A stretch of 64,000 nucleotides of DNA from contig CAJXQM010000014.1 of NCBI GenBank assembly GCA_913058145.1, positions 1-64,000 on the forward strand, in the 5' to 3' direction. Below, in pieces: positions 9,890 through 21,941 of this stretch (the first letter of the stretch is position 1; each line of letters opens with the position of its first letter). Under the pieces are notes generated by a model that ran no database searches, had not been told where the DNA came from, and worked only from the letters and a program-made list of their open reading frames with translations. The translations under genes were made by a program, and so were the position numbers. Origin of the DNA: an uncultured Colwellia sp. (GTDB lineage: Bacteria; Pseudomonadota; Gammaproteobacteria; Enterobacterales; Alteromonadaceae).

Positions 9890-10726
9890 GTGGGAAAAAT
9901 AATTGCAGTTGCAAATCAAAAAGGTGGGGTAGGTAAAACCACTACAGCAGTTAATTTAGCTGCCTCTTTAGCCGCAACTAAGCGCAAAATATTATTAATA
10001 GATCTTGACCCGCAAGGTAATGCTACTATGGCCAGTGGTATTGATAAATATGAAGTACCAGCGACTTGTTATGAGCTATTAATTGAAGAACAATCAGTAG
10101 AACAAGTAGTTCAGAGAGAAACTTCAGGCCTTTATGATCTTATTGCAGGTAATGCAGATATTACTGCGGCTGAAATTAAGTTAATGGAAGTATATTCGCG
10201 CGAGCAAAGGTTAAAAAAAGCATTAGCACCTGTAAAAGACTATTATGATTTTATCATTATTGACTGCCCTCCTTCATTAAATATGCTTACTGTAAATGCC
10301 ATGACTGCGGCAGATTCTGTGCTTGTACCTATGCAGTGTGAATATTACGCATTAGAAGGGTTAACAGCTTTAATGGATACTATTTCTAAATTAACCTCTG
10401 TTGTTAATAGTGATCTTCATATTGAAGGTATTTTACGTACTATGTATGACCCTCGTAACCGTTTGGCGAATGATGTGTCAGAGCAATTAAAACGGCATTT
10501 TGGTGATAAAGTATATCGTAGTGTTATTCCTCGTAATGTTCGTTTAGCCGAAGCACCTAGCTTTGGATCACCTGCTATGTATTATGATAAATCATCAACA
10601 GGCGCCAAAGCCTATTTAGCATTAGCGGGAGAAGTGTTACGTAATAATAGCCCCGTTAAAAAGACAAAAAATAAAAAAACTTCACCAGAAGATAAAATAT
10701 CTGTAACTGAAAAGTCAGCTGAATAA
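9890..10726 (+). CDS. parA: chromosome partitioning ATPase ParA (Soj)
   Basis: ParA is a nucleoid-binding ATPase that moves ParB-parS complexes to segregate origins. The 278 residues carry the deviant Walker A KGGVGKTT (11-18), LIDLDPQGNAT and IIDCPPSL. The start is GTG at 9890, preceded by an AGAGG ribosome site. The C-terminus is lysine-rich. parB follows 14 bp later. Confidence 0.95.
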   Translation: MGKIIAVANQKGGVGKTTTAVNLAASLAATKRKILLIDLDPQGNATMASGIDKYEVPATCYELLIEEQSVEQVVQRETSGLYDLIAGNADITAAEIKLMEVYSREQRLKKALAPVKDYYDFIIIDCPPSLNMLTVNAMTAADSVLVPMQCEYYALEGLTALMDTISKLTSVVNSDLHIEGILRTMYDPRNRLANDVSEQLKRHFGDKVYRSVIPRNVRLAEAPSFGSPAMYYDKSSTGAKAYLALAGEVLRNNSPVKKTKNKKTSPEDKISVTEKSAE

Positions 10727-10740
10727 ATTCAAGGAATACT

Positions 10741-11628
10741 ATGAGCCCAGCAAAACGACGTGGATTAGGCAGAGGTCTTGAGGCTTTACTTACTCCCCAA
10801 ATAAAATCACCTATCCTAGAAGGTGAAAAATATAATGGTGAAACTACAGTAAAAGATGGTGATTTAAGAAAAATATCAACAGATAAATTATCGCCAGGAA
10901 AATATCAACCACGTAAAGATATGTCTGATACAGCATTAGAAGAATTATCACTTTCTATTCAGTCTCAAGGTATTATTCAACCTATTGTTGTTAGGCCATT
11001 AGCGGAAGGCGAATTTGAGATTATTGCTGGTGAGCGTCGTTGGCGTGCTGCACAGCTAGCTCAATTAACAGAAGTGCCTTGTTTAATCAAAGATGTACCT
11101 GATGAATCAGCAGTTGCTATTGCATTAATTGAAAATATTCAACGAGAAGATCTTAATGCAATGGAAGAAGCTGTTGCACTAGAGCGTTTATTAACTGAAT
11201 TTAATCTAACCCATCAAGAAGTTGCTATCGCGGTAGGTAAATCTCGCGCTACCGTTACCAATTTATTACGTTTAAATAAATTGCATGATGAAGTAAAAAC
11301 TTTTCTTGAAAATGGTGATATTGAAATGGGGCATGCACGTGCCCTATTGGCGCTTGATAGTGATTTACAAGCTGAAGCTGCTGGAACTGTTGCGACTAAA
11401 GAATTAACGGTACGCGAAACAGAAGCACTTATTAAAAAAATTAAAAATCCAGAAGATAAAAGACCAATCAAAGAAAAAGATCAAGAAAGTATTAACATAG
11501 AAAAAGACTTAGCTTATAGGTTAGGTTTAAAAGTTACTCTAAATCATAATAAAAAAGGTAAAGGAAAGTTAGTTATTTCATATAGTAAATTTACAGAGCT
11601 TGAAAAATTATTAGCGAAAATAAAATAA
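10741..11628 (+). CDS. parB: chromosome partitioning protein ParB
   Basis: ParB is the CTP-dependent clamp that binds parS near the origin and acts with ParA. It shows the N-terminal ParA-contact motif LGRGLEALL (8-16), the CTP-binding GERRWRA box (97-103), IENIQREDLNAMEEA, a helix-turn-helix (LTHQEVAIAVGKSRATVTNL) and a dimerisation C-terminus, 295 residues in all. I found no perfect parS palindrome by eye in the window. The last codons run into a TAAAA repeat. Confidence 0.95.
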   Translation: MSPAKRRGLGRGLEALLTPQIKSPILEGEKYNGETTVKDGDLRKISTDKLSPGKYQPRKDMSDTALEELSLSIQSQGIIQPIVVRPLAEGEFEIIAGERRWRAAQLAQLTEVPCLIKDVPDESAVAIALIENIQREDLNAMEEAVALERLLTEFNLTHQEVAIAVGKSRATVTNLLRLNKLHDEVKTFLENGDIEMGHARALLALDSDLQAEAAGTVATKELTVRETEALIKKIKNPEDKRPIKEKDQESINIEKDLAYRLGLKVTLNHNKKGKGKLVISYSKFTELEKLLAKIK

Positions 11629-11650
11629 AATAAAATAAAATAAAATAAAA
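11621..11650 (+). repeat. TAAAA tandem repeat at parB 3' end
   Basis: Six perfect copies of TAAAA cover the parB stop codon and the start of the gap. Such a microsatellite can slip; a change here would alter only the end of ParB. Confidence 0.85.
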
Positions 11651-11987
11651 ATATTAAATAGACTTATTTACTAAAACTTAGCGGTTCTATAATTTTTATC
11701 TGTTGGAAATGTTTTTATAACTCATCCAATGATTAACCCTTAATAATGATTGGATTACATACTTTAGTTTATTAAGTTGATGAAAAGTCTAATCCTTTAG
11801 TCGTATTTATTACAGAAATAGTAATTATTCAAACAAAAAACAGGGCTTCCCTGCCCTATTTTCTTGCAAAAACAACAACAATGCGTATACTTGCGACAGT
11901 TTTTACTATTGAAGTTTTTACTTTAAAAGAGAATGTAGTCTACGAGTTTATTCGTACGTTTTTTTTAACTTTATGTAAGAAGTAATA
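11651..11987. other. parB-atpI intergenic region
   Basis: This AT-rich gap has no convincing reading frame. It contains one terminator-like hairpin, AGGGC (11842-11846) with GCCCT (11853-11857), followed by ATTTTCTT, which probably ends the mnmG-parB transcript. The promoter of the ATP synthase operon must lie between there and atpI; I could not pick it confidently. Confidence 0.5.
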
Positions 11988-12368
11988 ATGAAAAATAAAC
12001 TTACTATTATTGGTCGCAAGTTAGCGTGGCAACAAAATATTTTAGCTAGTAGTATTGTTTTATTGTGTTCATTAGTAAGTTATTTTATTTGGGGAATAGA
12101 TTATGCAAGGTCTGTTTTGTCTGCAGGCATAGTCACTATAATTCCCAATGTGATTTTCGCGCTTAGAGCATTTAAATATGCCGGAGCCAAATCGTCTAAA
12201 TTAGTGGTTGAATCCTTTTTTAGCGGTGTGAAATTGAAAATGGTATTAACGGCTTTTTTATTTGTACTCGCCTTTAAAATTTTAGTACTACTGCCAATAC
12301 CTTTTTTTAGCATGTTTTGTTTTATAATGGCTTTACCATTAGTTACGCCATTTTTAATAAAACAATAG
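11988..12368 (+). CDS. atpI: ATP synthase protein I
   Basis: This 126-residue membrane protein leads the atp operon. It has four hydrophobic segments (about 17-37, 40-58, 78-98 and 101-121) and the basic N-terminus typical of AtpI. AtpI is dispensable and is thought to aid c-ring assembly. Sequence conservation in this family is weak; the assignment rests mainly on position and topology. Confidence 0.85.
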   Translation: MKNKLTIIGRKLAWQQNILASSIVLLCSLVSYFIWGIDYARSVLSAGIVTIIPNVIFALRAFKYAGAKSSKLVVESFFSGVKLKMVLTAFLFVLAFKILVLLPIPFFSMFCFIMALPLVTPFLIKQ

Positions 12369-12409
12369 CTAATAAAATATTAACAAAAGAATTTTATTTT
12401 AAACTTTAA

Positions 12410-13608
<1,199 letters not shown>

Positions 13609-13658
13609 TAAGTAAGTTACTAGAATTTTTAACGAATAACTAATTAGGAGGTACACAA

Positions 13659-14129
13659 ATGAATATTAATGCCACATTAATAGGTGAGTTAATCGCATTT
13701 GTCGTATTTGTAATTTTCTGTATGAAGTTTGTATGGCCACCAATTATGGCTGCCATCGAAGCTCGTCAAGCAATTATTGCTGATGGACTTGCTGCTTCAG
13801 ACCGTGCTGCTAAAGATCTTGAGCTTGCTCAAGAGAAAGCTACAGCCCAATTAAAAGAAGCTAAAGTTGAAGCTGCATCTATCGTTGATGCTGCTAAAAA
13901 ACATGAAGCTAAAATTGTTGAGGAAACTGCCGGTAAAGCACAAGCTGAGAAAGAGAAAATCTTAGCTTCAGGTCATGCAGAAATTGAAACAGAACGTAAC
14001 CGTGCTAAAGAAGAACTACGTAAACAAGTAGCTGTTCTTGCTATAGCGGGTGCCGAGAAAATTCTTGAGCGTTCAATTGATGGCGCAGCACACAGCGACA
14101 TCTTAGATAAACTCGTCGCTGAACTTTAA
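13659..14129 (+). CDS. atpF: ATP synthase Fo subunit b
   Basis: Subunit b is the peripheral stalk that holds F1 still. It has 156 residues: a single N-terminal membrane helix (about 7-26) followed by a long charged coiled coil rich in Ala, Glu and Lys. A strong AGGAGG ribosome site lies 8 nt before the ATG. It is spaced 50 bp from atpE and 12 bp from atpH. Confidence 0.96.
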   Translation: MNINATLIGELIAFVVFVIFCMKFVWPPIMAAIEARQAIIADGLAASDRAAKDLELAQEKATAQLKEAKVEAASIVDAAKKHEAKIVEETAGKAQAEKEKILASGHAEIETERNRAKEELRKQVAVLAIAGAEKILERSIDGAAHSDILDKLVAEL

Positions 14130-14141
14130 GAGGAAAGAGCT

Positions 14142-14675
14142 ATGTCTGAATTGACAACTGTCGCTCGTCCTTATGCTAAAGCAGCGTTCGATTTTGCTGT
14201 TGAAGCAAAAGCAATTGATAGCTGGTTAATCCAGCTAACTTTTGCTGCTGAAGTTGCTAAAGATGTAACTGTTAAAGGTTATATATCTGGCGGCGCTTCG
14301 GTAGAGCAAGCACAAACATTATTTTTAAATGTTTGTGGTGAGCAAATAGACAGTCAAGGCCAAAACTTTTTAAAAGTAATGGCAGAAAACGAACGTTTGT
14401 TGGTGCTACCACAAGTTCTTGAACAATTTATAGCGTTAAAAGCTGATTTTGATCAAGAGATATCTGTGGATGTAACCTCTGCTGTAGAAATAACTGCAGA
14501 GCAAAAAACAACAGTAAGCGCCGCGCTTGAAAAGCGCTTGGCACGTAAAGTTAAGCTTAATTGTTTTGTTGATGCGAGTATCGTTTCCGGTTTAGTTATA
14601 CAAGCTGGTGACATGGTAATAGATGGTTCAATCAAAGGTAAACTGAACCGCTTAGCAACAACACTACAATCTTAG
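14142..14675 (+). CDS. atpH: ATP synthase F1 subunit delta
   Basis: The delta subunit (177 residues) links the b stalk to the top of the alpha/beta hexamer. The N-terminal ARPYAKAAFDFA is the family signature, and the C-terminal part holds GLVIQAGDMVIDGSIKGKLNRL. It lies between atpF and atpA in the canonical order. Confidence 0.95.
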   Translation: MSELTTVARPYAKAAFDFAVEAKAIDSWLIQLTFAAEVAKDVTVKGYISGGASVEQAQTLFLNVCGEQIDSQGQNFLKVMAENERLLVLPQVLEQFIALKADFDQEISVDVTSAVEITAEQKTTVSAALEKRLARKVKLNCFVDASIVSGLVIQAGDMVIDGSIKGKLNRLATTLQS

Positions 14676-14690
14676 ATAAGGGAACAGAGC

Positions 14691-16232
14691 ATGCAACTGA
14701 ATTCCACTGAAATCGCTGAACTGATCAAGAATAGAATTGAACAGTTTAACGTTGTCAGCGAAGCTCGTAACGAAGGTACTATCGTTTCTGTAACAGATGG
14801 TATTATTCGCATTAATGGTCTTGCCGATGTAATGCAAGGTGAAATGATCGAACTTCCTGGTAGCCGTTTTGCTATCGCGTTAAACCTTGACCGTGATTCG
14901 GTCGGTGCGGTAGTAATGGGTCCTTACGCTGATTTAGCGGAAGGCCAAAAAGTTAAAGGTACTGGTCGTATTTTAGAAGTACCAGTAGGGCGTGGTTTAT
15001 TAGGCCGCGTTGTAAACACTCTAGGTGAACCAATTGATGGCAAAGGCCCAATTGAAAATGATGGCTTCTCTCCAGTAGAAGTTGTTGCACCAGGTGTAAT
15101 TGAACGTAAGTCAGTAGATCAACCAGTTCAAACTGGTATCAAGTCTATTGACTCTATGATTCCAATTGGTCGTGGCCAACGTGAATTAATCATTGGTGAC
15201 CGTCAAATCGGTAAATCAGCGATTGCAGTTGACGCTATCATTAACCAAAAGAACACTGGTATTAAATGTGTTTATGTTGCTATCGGCCAGAAAGCTTCTA
15301 CTGTAGCGAACCTAGTTCGTAACTTAGAAGAGCACGGCGCGTTATCAAATACTATTGTAGTTGTTGCATCAGCTTCTGAAGCTGCAGCATTACAATACTT
15401 AGCACCATACGCTGGTTGTTCTATGGGTGAATACTTCCGCGACCGCGGTGAAGATGCGTTGATCGTATATGATGATTTGTCTAAGCAAGCAGTTGCTTAC
15501 CGTCAAATTTCATTACTTCTTCGTCGTCCGCCAGGTCGTGAAGCATACCCAGGTGATGTTTTCTATCTTCATAGTCGTTTATTAGAACGTTCTGCTCGTG
15601 TAAATGAAGCATACGTTGAAAAATTCACAAACGGTGAAGTTAAAGGTAAAACAGGTTCATTAACTGCCTTACCAATTATTGAAACGCAAGCGGGTGATGT
15701 ATCTGCTTTCGTACCAACAAACGTAATCTCAATTACTGATGGTCAGATTTTCTTAGAGTCTAACTTGTTTAACGCGGGCATCCGCCCAGCTGTTAATGCC
15801 GGTATTTCAGTATCTCGTGTTGGTGGTGCTGCGCAAACAAAAATCATCAAGAAACTTGGTGGTGGTATTCGTTTAGCTTTAGCCCAATATGCTGAATTAG
15901 CAGCATTTGCTCAATTTGCATCAGATTTAGATGACGCGACTCGCGCTCAATTAGAGCATGGTCAACGCGTAACTGAATTAATGAAGCAAAAGCAATACAG
16001 CCCATTGTCAATCGCTGAAACAGCAGTGTCTTTATTTGCCGCAGAAAAAGGCTATTTAAATGACGTTGCAATCAACAAAATTGTTGATTGTGAAGCGGCT
16101 TTACATACTTATGTAAATAATGAGCATGCTGAGCTGATGGCTACTATCAATGAAAAGGGTGATTACAATAAAGATATTGAAGCTAGTTTGAATAAAACAC
16201 TTGAGTTATTCAAGTCTACTCAAACTTGGTAA
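14691..16232 (+). CDS. atpA: ATP synthase F1 subunit alpha
   Basis: Alpha is the regulatory, non-catalytic nucleotide-binding subunit of the F1 hexamer. The 513 residues align throughout with the family. The P-loop reads GDRQIGKSA (169-177), where most homologues have GDRQTGKTA; the core GK and a hydroxyl residue remain, so nucleotide binding should persist. The arginine-finger region [13 protein letters not shown] is present. Confidence 0.97.
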   Translation: MQLNSTEIAELIKNRIEQFNVVSEARNEGTIVSVTDGIIRINGLADVMQGEMIELPGSRFAIALNLDRDSVGAVVMGPYADLAEGQKVKGTGRILEVPVGRGLLGRVVNTLGEPIDGKGPIENDGFSPVEVVAPGVIERKSVDQPVQTGIKSIDSMIPIGRGQRELIIGDRQIGKSAIAVDAIINQKNTGIKCVYVAIGQKASTVANLVRNLEEHGALSNTIVVVASASEAAALQYLAPYAGCSMGEYFRDRGEDALIVYDDLSKQAVAYRQISLLLRRPPGREAYPGDVFYLHSRLLERSARVNEAYVEKFTNGEVKGKTGSLTALPIIETQAGDVSAFVPTNVISITDGQIFLESNLFNAGIRPAVNAGISVSRVGGAAQTKIIKKLGGGIRLALAQYAELAAFAQFASDLDDATRAQLEHGQRVTELMKQKQYSPLSIAETAVSLFAAEKGYLNDVAINKIVDCEAALHTYVNNEHAELMATINEKGDYNKDIEASLNKTLELFKSTQTW

Positions 16233-16270
16233 TAGAGTCTTTAATTAAGTAACCTTTTTGGAGAAGAGTC

Positions 16271-17134
16271 ATGGCCGTTGGTAAAGAAATAAAAACCAAG
16301 ATTGCGAGTGTTAAAAATACTCAAAAGATCACAAGCGCTATGGAAATGGTTGCCGCTAGCAAAATGCGCAAAGCGCAAGATGGCATGGCAGCCTCTCGTC
16401 CATATGCGACAAATATACGAAATGTGATCGGTCATATCGCGCTTGGTAACTTAGAATATCGTCATTCCTATTTGGAAGAACGTGAAGCTAAGCGTGTTGG
16501 CTACATTGTCGTCTCAAGTGACCGTGGTTTGTGTGGTGGCTTAAATATTAATTTATTTAAGAAAGTACTTGCTGATGCTTCTGAAAAGCAAGCATCAGGT
16601 GCTGAAGTTGAATTTGGTGTAATTGGCTCAAAAGCCACATCTTTTTTCAACAATATGGGCGCTAAAGTATCTGCACAAATATCGGGCTTAGGTGATGCTC
16701 CTGCACTAACTGATTTAGTTGGTAGTGTAGCGGTAATGCTTAAAGCTTATGATAACGGTGAAATTGATAGGCTATACGTTGTGTATAACAAATTTGTTAA
16801 TACTATGACGCAAGAACCGACAATTGATCAATTGTTACCTTTACCTAAATCAGATGACGAAGCAATTAGTCATCGTTGGGATTATATATACGAACCTGAT
16901 GCTAACTCTTTGTTAGATAAATTATTAGTTCGTTATATTGAATCTCAAGTATATCAAGGTGTTGTTGAGAATATTGCTTGTGAGCAAGCATCTCGTATGG
17001 TTTCGATGAAAGCCGCAACTGATAATGCGGGTGATTTAATCGATGACCTACAACTGGTATATAACAAAGCGCGTCAAGCAGCGATTACTCAAGAATTGGG
17101 TGAGATTGTTGCTGGTGCAGCTGCGGTAGGGTAA
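16271..17134 (+). CDS. atpG: ATP synthase F1 subunit gamma
   Basis: Gamma is the central shaft that turns inside the alpha/beta hexamer. It has 287 residues; the N-terminal helix [20 protein letters not shown] and the C-terminal helix ending [20 protein letters not shown] are characteristic and form the coiled-coil rotor. A 102-nt gap with a stem-loop separates it from atpD. Confidence 0.96.
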   Translation: MAVGKEIKTKIASVKNTQKITSAMEMVAASKMRKAQDGMAASRPYATNIRNVIGHIALGNLEYRHSYLEEREAKRVGYIVVSSDRGLCGGLNINLFKKVLADASEKQASGAEVEFGVIGSKATSFFNNMGAKVSAQISGLGDAPALTDLVGSVAVMLKAYDNGEIDRLYVVYNKFVNTMTQEPTIDQLLPLPKSDDEAISHRWDYIYEPDANSLLDKLLVRYIESQVYQGVVENIACEQASRMVSMKAATDNAGDLIDDLQLVYNKARQAAITQELGEIVAGAAAVG

Positions 17135-17188
17135 GTAGAATAGTTCGGTAACGAATTAATCTGATAACAATTTTCGTAATTTATTGAA

Positions 17189-18622
<1,434 letters not shown>

Positions 18623-18629
18623 TCATCTA

Positions 18630-18661
18630 GTAAGTATCTAAGCTTTGGTTTAGATACTTAC
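18630..18661 (+). promoter_or_regulatory. 12-bp stem-loop between atpD and atpC
   Basis: GTAAGTATCTAA (18630-18641) pairs perfectly with 18650-18661 around an 8-nt loop. It lies within a 59-nt gap just ahead of the atpC ribosome site and has no T tail, so it may limit or process the atpC message rather than terminate it. Confidence 0.65.
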
Positions 18662-18681
18662 ATTATTAGAGGTCGAGTCAA

Positions 18682-19098
18682 ATGGCATTATTTACTGTAA
18701 ATCTAAATGTTGTTAGTGCGCAAGAAAGCTTGTTCTCAGGCAGCATTAAATCATTACAGATCACAGGTAGTGAAGGTGAGTTAGGTATTATGCCTGGTCA
18801 TGCACCTTTATTGACCTCACTAAAACCTGGTATGGCATTAATCACTAAAGAAGATAATAGCGAAGAAGTTATTTATCTTTCAGGTGGAATGTTAGAAGTT
18901 CAACCAAATCAAATAATCGTACTTGCTGATGTAGCTTGTCGAGCGGATGACTTGGATGAACAAGCAGCATTAGAAGCAAAACAACGTGCAGAAGACAATA
19001 TGAACGCCCATGGCGCTGATGTTGACTATGCCGCTGTTGCTATTGAATTAGCACGTGCAATAGCACAATTACGTGTTATTCAAGCATCTAATAAGTAA
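18682..19098 (+). CDS. atpC: ATP synthase F1 subunit epsilon
   Basis: Epsilon sits at the foot of gamma and can inhibit ATP hydrolysis. The 138 residues show the N-terminal beta-sandwich ([17 protein letters not shown]) and a C-terminal helical pair (about 90-135). It is the last gene of the atp operon and is followed by a strong terminator. Confidence 0.95.
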   Translation: MALFTVNLNVVSAQESLFSGSIKSLQITGSEGELGIMPGHAPLLTSLKPGMALITKEDNSEEVIYLSGGMLEVQPNQIIVLADVACRADDLDEQAALEAKQRAEDNMNAHGADVDYAAVAIELARAIAQLRVIQASNK

Positions 19099-19156
19099 AA
19101 CTAACGTGTAGGCGATAGTCTTATCGCGCTATAAACAGTTTTAGTGAATGAACTTT

Positions 19157-19190
19157 AAACGCCCTGTTACTTTGTGACAGGGCGTTTTTG
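19157..19190 (+). terminator. intrinsic terminator of the atp operon
   Basis: AAACGCCCTGT (19157-19167) pairs with ACAGGGCGTTT (19177-19187), with further pairs closing a TTT loop, followed by Ts. This GC-rich hairpin of about 14 bp stands out in an AT-rich background. Confidence 0.93.
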
Positions 19191-19238
19191 TTTGTAAAAA
19201 GTAGTAACTATTCGCCGTTACTATTCTATTATTTGAAA

Positions 19239-19286
19239 ATACCAATACCAATACCAATACCAATACCAATACTAATACCAATACCA
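19239..19286 (+). repeat. ATACCA hexanucleotide tandem repeat
   Basis: Eight consecutive 6-bp units run from 19239 to 19286; seven are ATACCA and the sixth is ATACTA. The same core (ATACCAAT) occurs singly in several other gaps in this window, so the array may be an expansion of a dispersed motif. Confidence 0.9.
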
Positions 19287-19406
19287 AGCGATTAGCATAA
19301 CTATTTTATTACGTATAAATTATTTATCTCTAATTATCTATATCCAGCCTCTTGTCACTTTATCGAACATAGTTCTTCCAATATTTATCATACACAAGGA
19401 GAAAAT

Positions 19407-19430
19407 ATGGCTATTGAATATAATCACTAG
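19407..19430 (+). other. seven-codon open reading frame with strong RBS ahead of glmU
   Basis: AAGGAG (19396-19401) lies 5 nt before an ATG that opens a frame of only seven codons (MAIEYNH) ending in TAG. It could be a leader peptide, the stump of a lost gene or chance. Nothing in the peptide suggests a function. Confidence 0.25.
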
Positions 19431-19496
19431 CAAAGAGAGCGTAAACTTAGTTACAATATTGCCTATAATAAATACGCTTAATTGAATGGATTTTCT

Positions 19497-20870
19497 ATGT
19501 CGCTTTCTGTTGTCATCCTTGCTGCGGGTAAAGGTACTCGCATGCGCTCTTCTTTACCTAAAGTACTACATGCTATTGCTGATAAACCGATGGTATCTCA
19601 TGTTATTGATAGTGCTCGTCAGTTAGGTGCCGTTAATATTTATGTTGTTTATGGCTTTGGTGGTGAAGTGCTTAAAGCAACACTTACCACAGAAAATACG
19701 GGTGATGACCTAACCTTTATTGAGCAAAAAGAACAATTAGGTACTGGACATGCTGTTGACCAAGCATCACCATTTTTAAAAGAAGATGAAGATGTTTTAG
19801 TGCTTTATGGTGATGTGCCATTAACTAAAGTATCAACATTAGAAAGTTTACTACAAGCCAAGCCTGAAAATGGCATGTCGTTATTAACTGTGTATTTGGC
19901 TGACCCTGCTGGCTATGGTCGCATTGTACGTAAAGATGGAATAGTCGTCGGTATTATTGAACAAAAAGATGCTAAACCAGAACAGTTGCTAATTAATGAA
20001 GCTAACACGGGTATTTTATATGCCAAGGGTGGTGATTTAAAACGTTGGTTAAGTGGCCTTTCTAATAATAATGCACAGGGAGAATATTACCTTACTGATA
20101 TTATTGCTGCCGCTCACAGTGAAGGGAAGATTATTGCAACCGCTCACCCTGAAACTGAAATTGAAGTTGAAGGCGCTAATAATCGTGTGCAACTAGCTGC
20201 ACTTGAACGCGCTTATCAAGAACGCTTAGTTGAAGAGTTAATGATAGCAGGTGCCAGTTTACGCGACCCAGCCCGAATTGATATTCGTGGTTCGTTAACT
20301 ATTGGTAGTGAAGTGAGTATTGATATTAATTGTATTTTTGAAGGGTCGGTAACCTTAGCAAATAATGTAAAAATAGGTGCTAACTGTATTCTTAAAAACT
20401 GTTCAATTAGCGACAATGTTGAAATAAAACCTAACAGTATTATAGAAGACGCAACTATTGGTGAAAACTGTTCGGCTGGTCCGTTTGCGCGCATTCGTCC
20501 GGGTAGTGTTATGAATAAAGATTCTCATGTAGGAAACTTTGTTGAAATGAAAAAAACCACCTTAGGTGAAGGAAGTAAAGCCGGTCACTTAACCTACCTT
20601 GGTGATGCACTTATAGGTAAAAATGTTAACGTAGGTGCAGGTACTATTACGTGTAACTATGATGGTGTAAATAAGTCACAAACAATTATTAAAGATAATG
20701 CGTTTATTGGTTCAAATAGCTCATTAGTTGCACCCGTTTCTATTGGTGATTCAGCAACGATAGGTGCAGGCTCTGTTATTGCTAAAAATGTAGAAAAAGA
20801 TGATTTAGCCGTAGCGCGTGGTAAACAACGTAATATTAAAAACTGGCCACGACCGATTAAAAAATATTAA
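19497..20870 (+). CDS. glmU: bifunctional GlmU (glucosamine-1-phosphate acetyltransferase / GlcNAc-1-P uridylyltransferase)
   Basis: GlmU makes UDP-GlcNAc, the precursor for peptidoglycan and lipopolysaccharide, from glucosamine-1-phosphate in two steps. The N-terminal nucleotidyltransferase has LAAGKGTRM (8-16); the C-terminal half (about 250-457) is a left-handed beta-helix of hexapeptide repeats with the acetyl-CoA site. The frame opens at a TTG (19482), but the ATG at 19497 gives 457 residues, the family length, with GGA upstream. glmS, two genes on, supplies the same pathway. Confidence 0.96.
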   Translation: MSLSVVILAAGKGTRMRSSLPKVLHAIADKPMVSHVIDSARQLGAVNIYVVYGFGGEVLKATLTTENTGDDLTFIEQKEQLGTGHAVDQASPFLKEDEDVLVLYGDVPLTKVSTLESLLQAKPENGMSLLTVYLADPAGYGRIVRKDGIVVGIIEQKDAKPEQLLINEANTGILYAKGGDLKRWLSGLSNNNAQGEYYLTDIIAAAHSEGKIIATAHPETEIEVEGANNRVQLAALERAYQERLVEELMIAGASLRDPARIDIRGSLTIGSEVSIDINCIFEGSVTLANNVKIGANCILKNCSISDNVEIKPNSIIEDATIGENCSAGPFARIRPGSVMNKDSHVGNFVEMKKTTLGEGSKAGHLTYLGDALIGKNVNVGAGTITCNYDGVNKSQTIIKDNAFIGSNSSLVAPVSIGDSATIGAGSVIAKNVEKDDLAVARGKQRNIKNWPRPIKKY

Positions 20871-20891
20871 TAAATGCTATTGAGCTAGGTA

Positions 20892-20930
20892 ACTCTACTT
20901 TTATATCACTTGGTAGAGTATTGTTTTTTT
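20892..20930 (+). terminator. terminator after glmU
   Basis: ACTCTAC (20892-20898) pairs with GTAGAGT (20913-20919) around a 14-nt loop, followed by ATTG and seven Ts. Confidence 0.65.
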
Positions 20931-20937
20931 GCTAGAA

Positions 20938-21014
20938 ACCCTTTACTTCAATAGTGTAATAACGTTGAAGTAATAGGGTGAATAAACCACTTTATGCAGA
21001 GGTTAAAGTGGTTT
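20938..21014. repeat. two further inverted repeats upstream of the DeoR-family gene
   Basis: ACCCT-TT-ACTTCAA (20938-20951) pairs with TTGAAGT-AAT-AGGGT (20965-20979). Then AAACCACTTTA (20984-20994) pairs perfectly over 11 bp with 21004-21014 around a 9-nt loop. Neither is followed by a T run. They could be mRNA structures or operator-like sites for the regulator that follows. Confidence 0.6.
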
Positions 21015-21151
21015 GTGAATAAGTTATTATTTAAAAACCCCAAAAATTCCCAAATATACGCGAAGTTATTTAGAGGTTTATTGCTTTAAGTTTCGTTTTG
21101 AAACATAATGATAGTCAAAATGAAAGTTAATCGAATATTCACCTAAGAATT

Positions 21152-21913
21152 ATGTCAAAAAGAAACACCCAACAACGCCGTCATCATATTATTACCGATC
21201 TCAATATTAGTGGTGAAGTGAGCGTAGATAGCCTAGCTAAGCAATTTGACATAAGTGAAGTGTCTATTCGTAAAGATTTAGCAGCATTAGAAAATAGCGG
21301 TTTATTATTAAGGCGTTATGGTGGTGCTATTGCGTTACCATGTGAAATAACAGAACCTAAATCTGAAAAACTTTCAAAACAAAAAAAAACCATAGCAAAA
21401 TATGCTGCTACATTAGTTCGTGATCATAACCGAATTATTATTGATAGTGGTCAAACAACCTCGGCATTAGTGAGCGAGTTAGAGAGTAAAAAGGGCTTGG
21501 TTGTGATGACTAATGCCTTAAGTATAGCCAATCAAATTCATGCCCTTGAGAATGAACCTACTTTATTGATGACCGGCGGTACTTGGGATGCGAATTCGGA
21601 AGCTTTCCAAGGACAGGTCGCTGAACAAGTATTACGCTCGTATGACTTTGATCAATTATTTATTGGTGCAGACGGTATTGATATTGAGCGTGGTACCACT
21701 ACTTTCAATGAATTGATTGGGTTAAGTCGAGTTATGGCTGAAGTAGCACGAGAAGTGATTGTTATGGTTGAATCAGACAAAATAGCCAAAAAAATACCTA
21801 ATTTAGAGCTCGGTTGGCAACAAATACACACCCTCATTACTGATGATGATTTAGATCAGTCAGTAAGAAAGCAATTAATTGCTCAAGGCGTAAATTTAAT
21901 ATGTGCCAAATAG
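21152..21913 (+). CDS. DeoR-family transcriptional regulator next to glmS
   Basis: This 253-residue protein has an N-terminal DeoR helix-turn-helix ([37 protein letters not shown], about 7-43) with the RRYGGA signature, and a sugar-phosphate isomerase-like C-terminal sensor domain ([22 protein letters not shown]). DeoR proteins sense phosphorylated sugars. Lying 28 bp upstream of glmS on the same strand, it is likely to control glmS or the glmU-glmS region in response to an amino-sugar phosphate. That role is inferred from context. Confidence 0.88.
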   Translation: MSKRNTQQRRHHIITDLNISGEVSVDSLAKQFDISEVSIRKDLAALENSGLLLRRYGGAIALPCEITEPKSEKLSKQKKTIAKYAATLVRDHNRIIIDSGQTTSALVSELESKKGLVVMTNALSIANQIHALENEPTLLMTGGTWDANSEAFQGQVAEQVLRSYDFDQLFIGADGIDIERGTTTFNELIGLSRVMAEVAREVIVMVESDKIAKKIPNLELGWQQIHTLITDDDLDQSVRKQLIAQGVNLICAK

Positions 21914-21941
21914 GTATAAAAAACAAAAAAGGACAGAAAAT

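Noticed and set aside
19239-19286. Tandem array considered as a CRISPR
   Set aside because: Units are 6 bp with no spacers and no cas genes are nearby; it is a simple microsatellite.
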